From UBA12170 sp964293475 (lineage in GTDB: Bacteria; Bacteroidota; Bacteroidia; Bacteroidales; UBA12170): a stretch of 64,000 nt of DNA. Both the position numbers and the translations under genes were made by a program. Positions 63,107 to 64,000 of this stretch are shown one piece after another. Location: assembly GCA_964293475.1 (NCBI GenBank), contig CAXYYJ010000024.1:11631-75630 (forward strand), given 5' to 3'. Position 1 is the first letter of the stretch. Each line of letters starts with the position of its first letter. The notes under the pieces were generated by a model. It searched no databases. It was not told the DNA's origin and saw only the letters and a list, made by a program, of their open reading frames with translations.

Positions 63107-64000
63107 TTAGTTTCTTCCGGTAAGTGTTTTAGGAATCCGTCCGCTTTTTATGGATTCGGAACGCAATCTTCTGCCCACAATTCTCTCCACCATATTGCCT
63201 ATTTCCAGCACTTTATCAATATTCAGATTGGTTTCAATGCCCATCTCATCCATCATCACCACCATGTCTTCAGTGCTAACCAAACCTGCCAGATTGGGGT
63301 CTTTATAATAATAGGCTCCGGTTCCTGCCACTGGTACTCCACTCACAAAATTGGCTGGTTGTCCGCCTATTCCACCCATACTCGACTCGTAATTGGTCAT
63401 TCCAGCTTGTAAAGCTGCCAAAACATTGGCCAATCCCCAGCCCCTTGTGGTGTGAAAGTGAACGATATGTTTATCGGGCTTGCCAAAATGATCGAGAAGC
63501 ATGGAATAATAGCGGTACACTCTATCGGGCGAAGCACTGCCATCGTGATCGGCATGTTCCACATCGTTGGCGCCTATATCAATCCATCGCTGAGCAAACT
63601 CAATGGCTTTATTCATGTCGGTGGGACCTTCGATGGGGCAACCCCAGATTGTGCTCACAGTACCATTTACTTTTATGCCTGCATCGTGGGCTTTCACAAT
63701 TTGCTCTTCAGCCATTTTCCAGTAGTCTTTGAGCGAAAGTCCGCTGTTTTTAAGGTGGTGCGATTCGCTGGTGGACACCATGAACAGGATTCTGTCGGGA
63801 CCATAGCCTTCGAGTTTGGCCTGAATGGCACGTTCCACGGCTTTTTCGCGGATGGTGATGGCAGTGAGTTTCACATCGTTGATGAGATGTTTTACTTTCT
63901 TCGAATTCCTGATTCCTTTGAAAAGCTCATCGCAGTCTTTAAATTGTGGCATTCCGGTGGGATTGCCAAAATTCGAAACTTCAACATGCTTAAAACCACC
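63107..64000 (-). CDS. HMG-CoA lyase-like TIM-barrel protein (5' end cut by window edge)
   Basis: A pyruvate carboxyltransferase-type (HMGL-like) TIM barrel. The frame stays open to the right window edge, so about the first 30 residues are missing; an internal Met at 63952 is not the start. Seen: HVEVSNFGN, MVSTSESH, the metal-ligand HFHTTRGWGLANVLAAL, then GGIGGQPANF, and TEDMVVMMDEMGI. True HMG-CoA lyases have GGCPYA with a catalytic Cys at the place where this protein has GGQPA, and HDTYG where it has HTTRG. It probably cleaves or condenses a related substrate, or is not a lyase. It appears monocistronic in the window. Confidence 0.75.
   Translation of the reverse strand, partial: GGFKHVEVSNFGNPTGMPQFKDCDELFKGIRNSKKVKHLINDVKLTAITIREKAVERAIQAKLEGYGPDRILFMVSTSESHHLKNSGLSLKDYWKMAEEQIVKAHDAGIKVNGTVSTIWGCPIEGPTDMNKAIEFAQRWIDIGANDVEHADHDGSASPDRVYRYYSMLLDHFGKPDKHIVHFHTTRGWGLANVLAALQAGMTNYESSMGGIGGQPANFVSGVPVAGTGAYYYKDPNLAGLVSTEDMVVMMDEMGIETNLNIDKVLEIGNMVERIVGRRLRSESIKSGRIPKTLTGRN

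Overview
The window comes from a member of the Bacteroidota. This is supported by two SusC/SusD outer-membrane glycan uptake pairs with SusE-type lipoproteins, secreted proteins with type IX secretion (T9SS) C-terminal sorting domains, -7 promoter boxes of the TAnnTTTG type, and a flexirubin-type pigment cluster. A starch-using, flexirubin-making Bacteroidales/Marinilabiliales- or Cytophagales-like organism fits, but the genus cannot be fixed from the sequence alone. No rRNA, tRNA, CRISPR array, prophage or insertion sequence was recognised.

Region 1 (1-9262) encodes cytoplasmic alpha-glucan metabolism on the + strand: a trehalose-synthase-like GH13 enzyme (cut by the left edge), a HAD phosphatase/mutase fused to a GH65 phosphorylase, a uridine-kinase-like P-loop kinase, a second cytoplasmic GH13 enzyme and a glycogen branching enzyme. 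Region 2 (9270-15247) holds two sensor kinases, an M20 amidohydrolase and a MobA-like nucleotidyltransferase. Region 3 (15260-31116) is a double starch/maltodextrin utilisation locus: a LacI-family regulator divergent from susC1-susD1-susE1-susA, followed by susC2-susD2-susE2. Both susC genes are preceded by an almost identical pair of adjacent 12-bp LacI-type operators. SusD1 carries two SusE/F-like modules inside the SusD fold. The combined picture is surface capture and import of alpha-glucans, periplasmic cleavage by the SusA-like enzyme, then cytoplasmic conversion by the region 1 enzymes.

Region 4 (31386-35595) encodes a small T9SS-tagged protein and a 1223-residue collagen-like protein with a regular 52-residue super-repeat. 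Region 5 (35820-53464, all - strand, 22 tightly packed genes) is an aryl polyene plus dialkylresorcinol (flexirubin-type) cluster. It has an aromatic amino acid ammonia-lyase, FabG, three active-site-complete ketosynthases, a chain-length-factor-like ketosynthase, a half-length ketosynthase-like protein, two ACPs, two hotdog dehydratases, a thioesterase, DarA/DarB, LpxL-like and BtrH-like acyltransferases, LolA-like and lipoprotein genes, a deacetylase and a GT2-DUF2062 fusion. An acyl-ACP ligase and an MMPL exporter, usual in such clusters, are not in the window.

Region 6 (53465-64000) is mixed: an XRE regulator with an antitoxin-like small protein lacking a toxin, an SDR and a GXWXG/DUF4334 gene, a 40-bp tandem repeat block, a GWxTD lipoprotein, a secreted double TonB-C protein, a YfcE-like phosphoesterase, a T9SS protein with three exact 100-residue repeats, a DUF2817 carboxypeptidase-like protein, a membrane HELGH protein and an HMG-CoA-lyase-like gene cut by the right edge.
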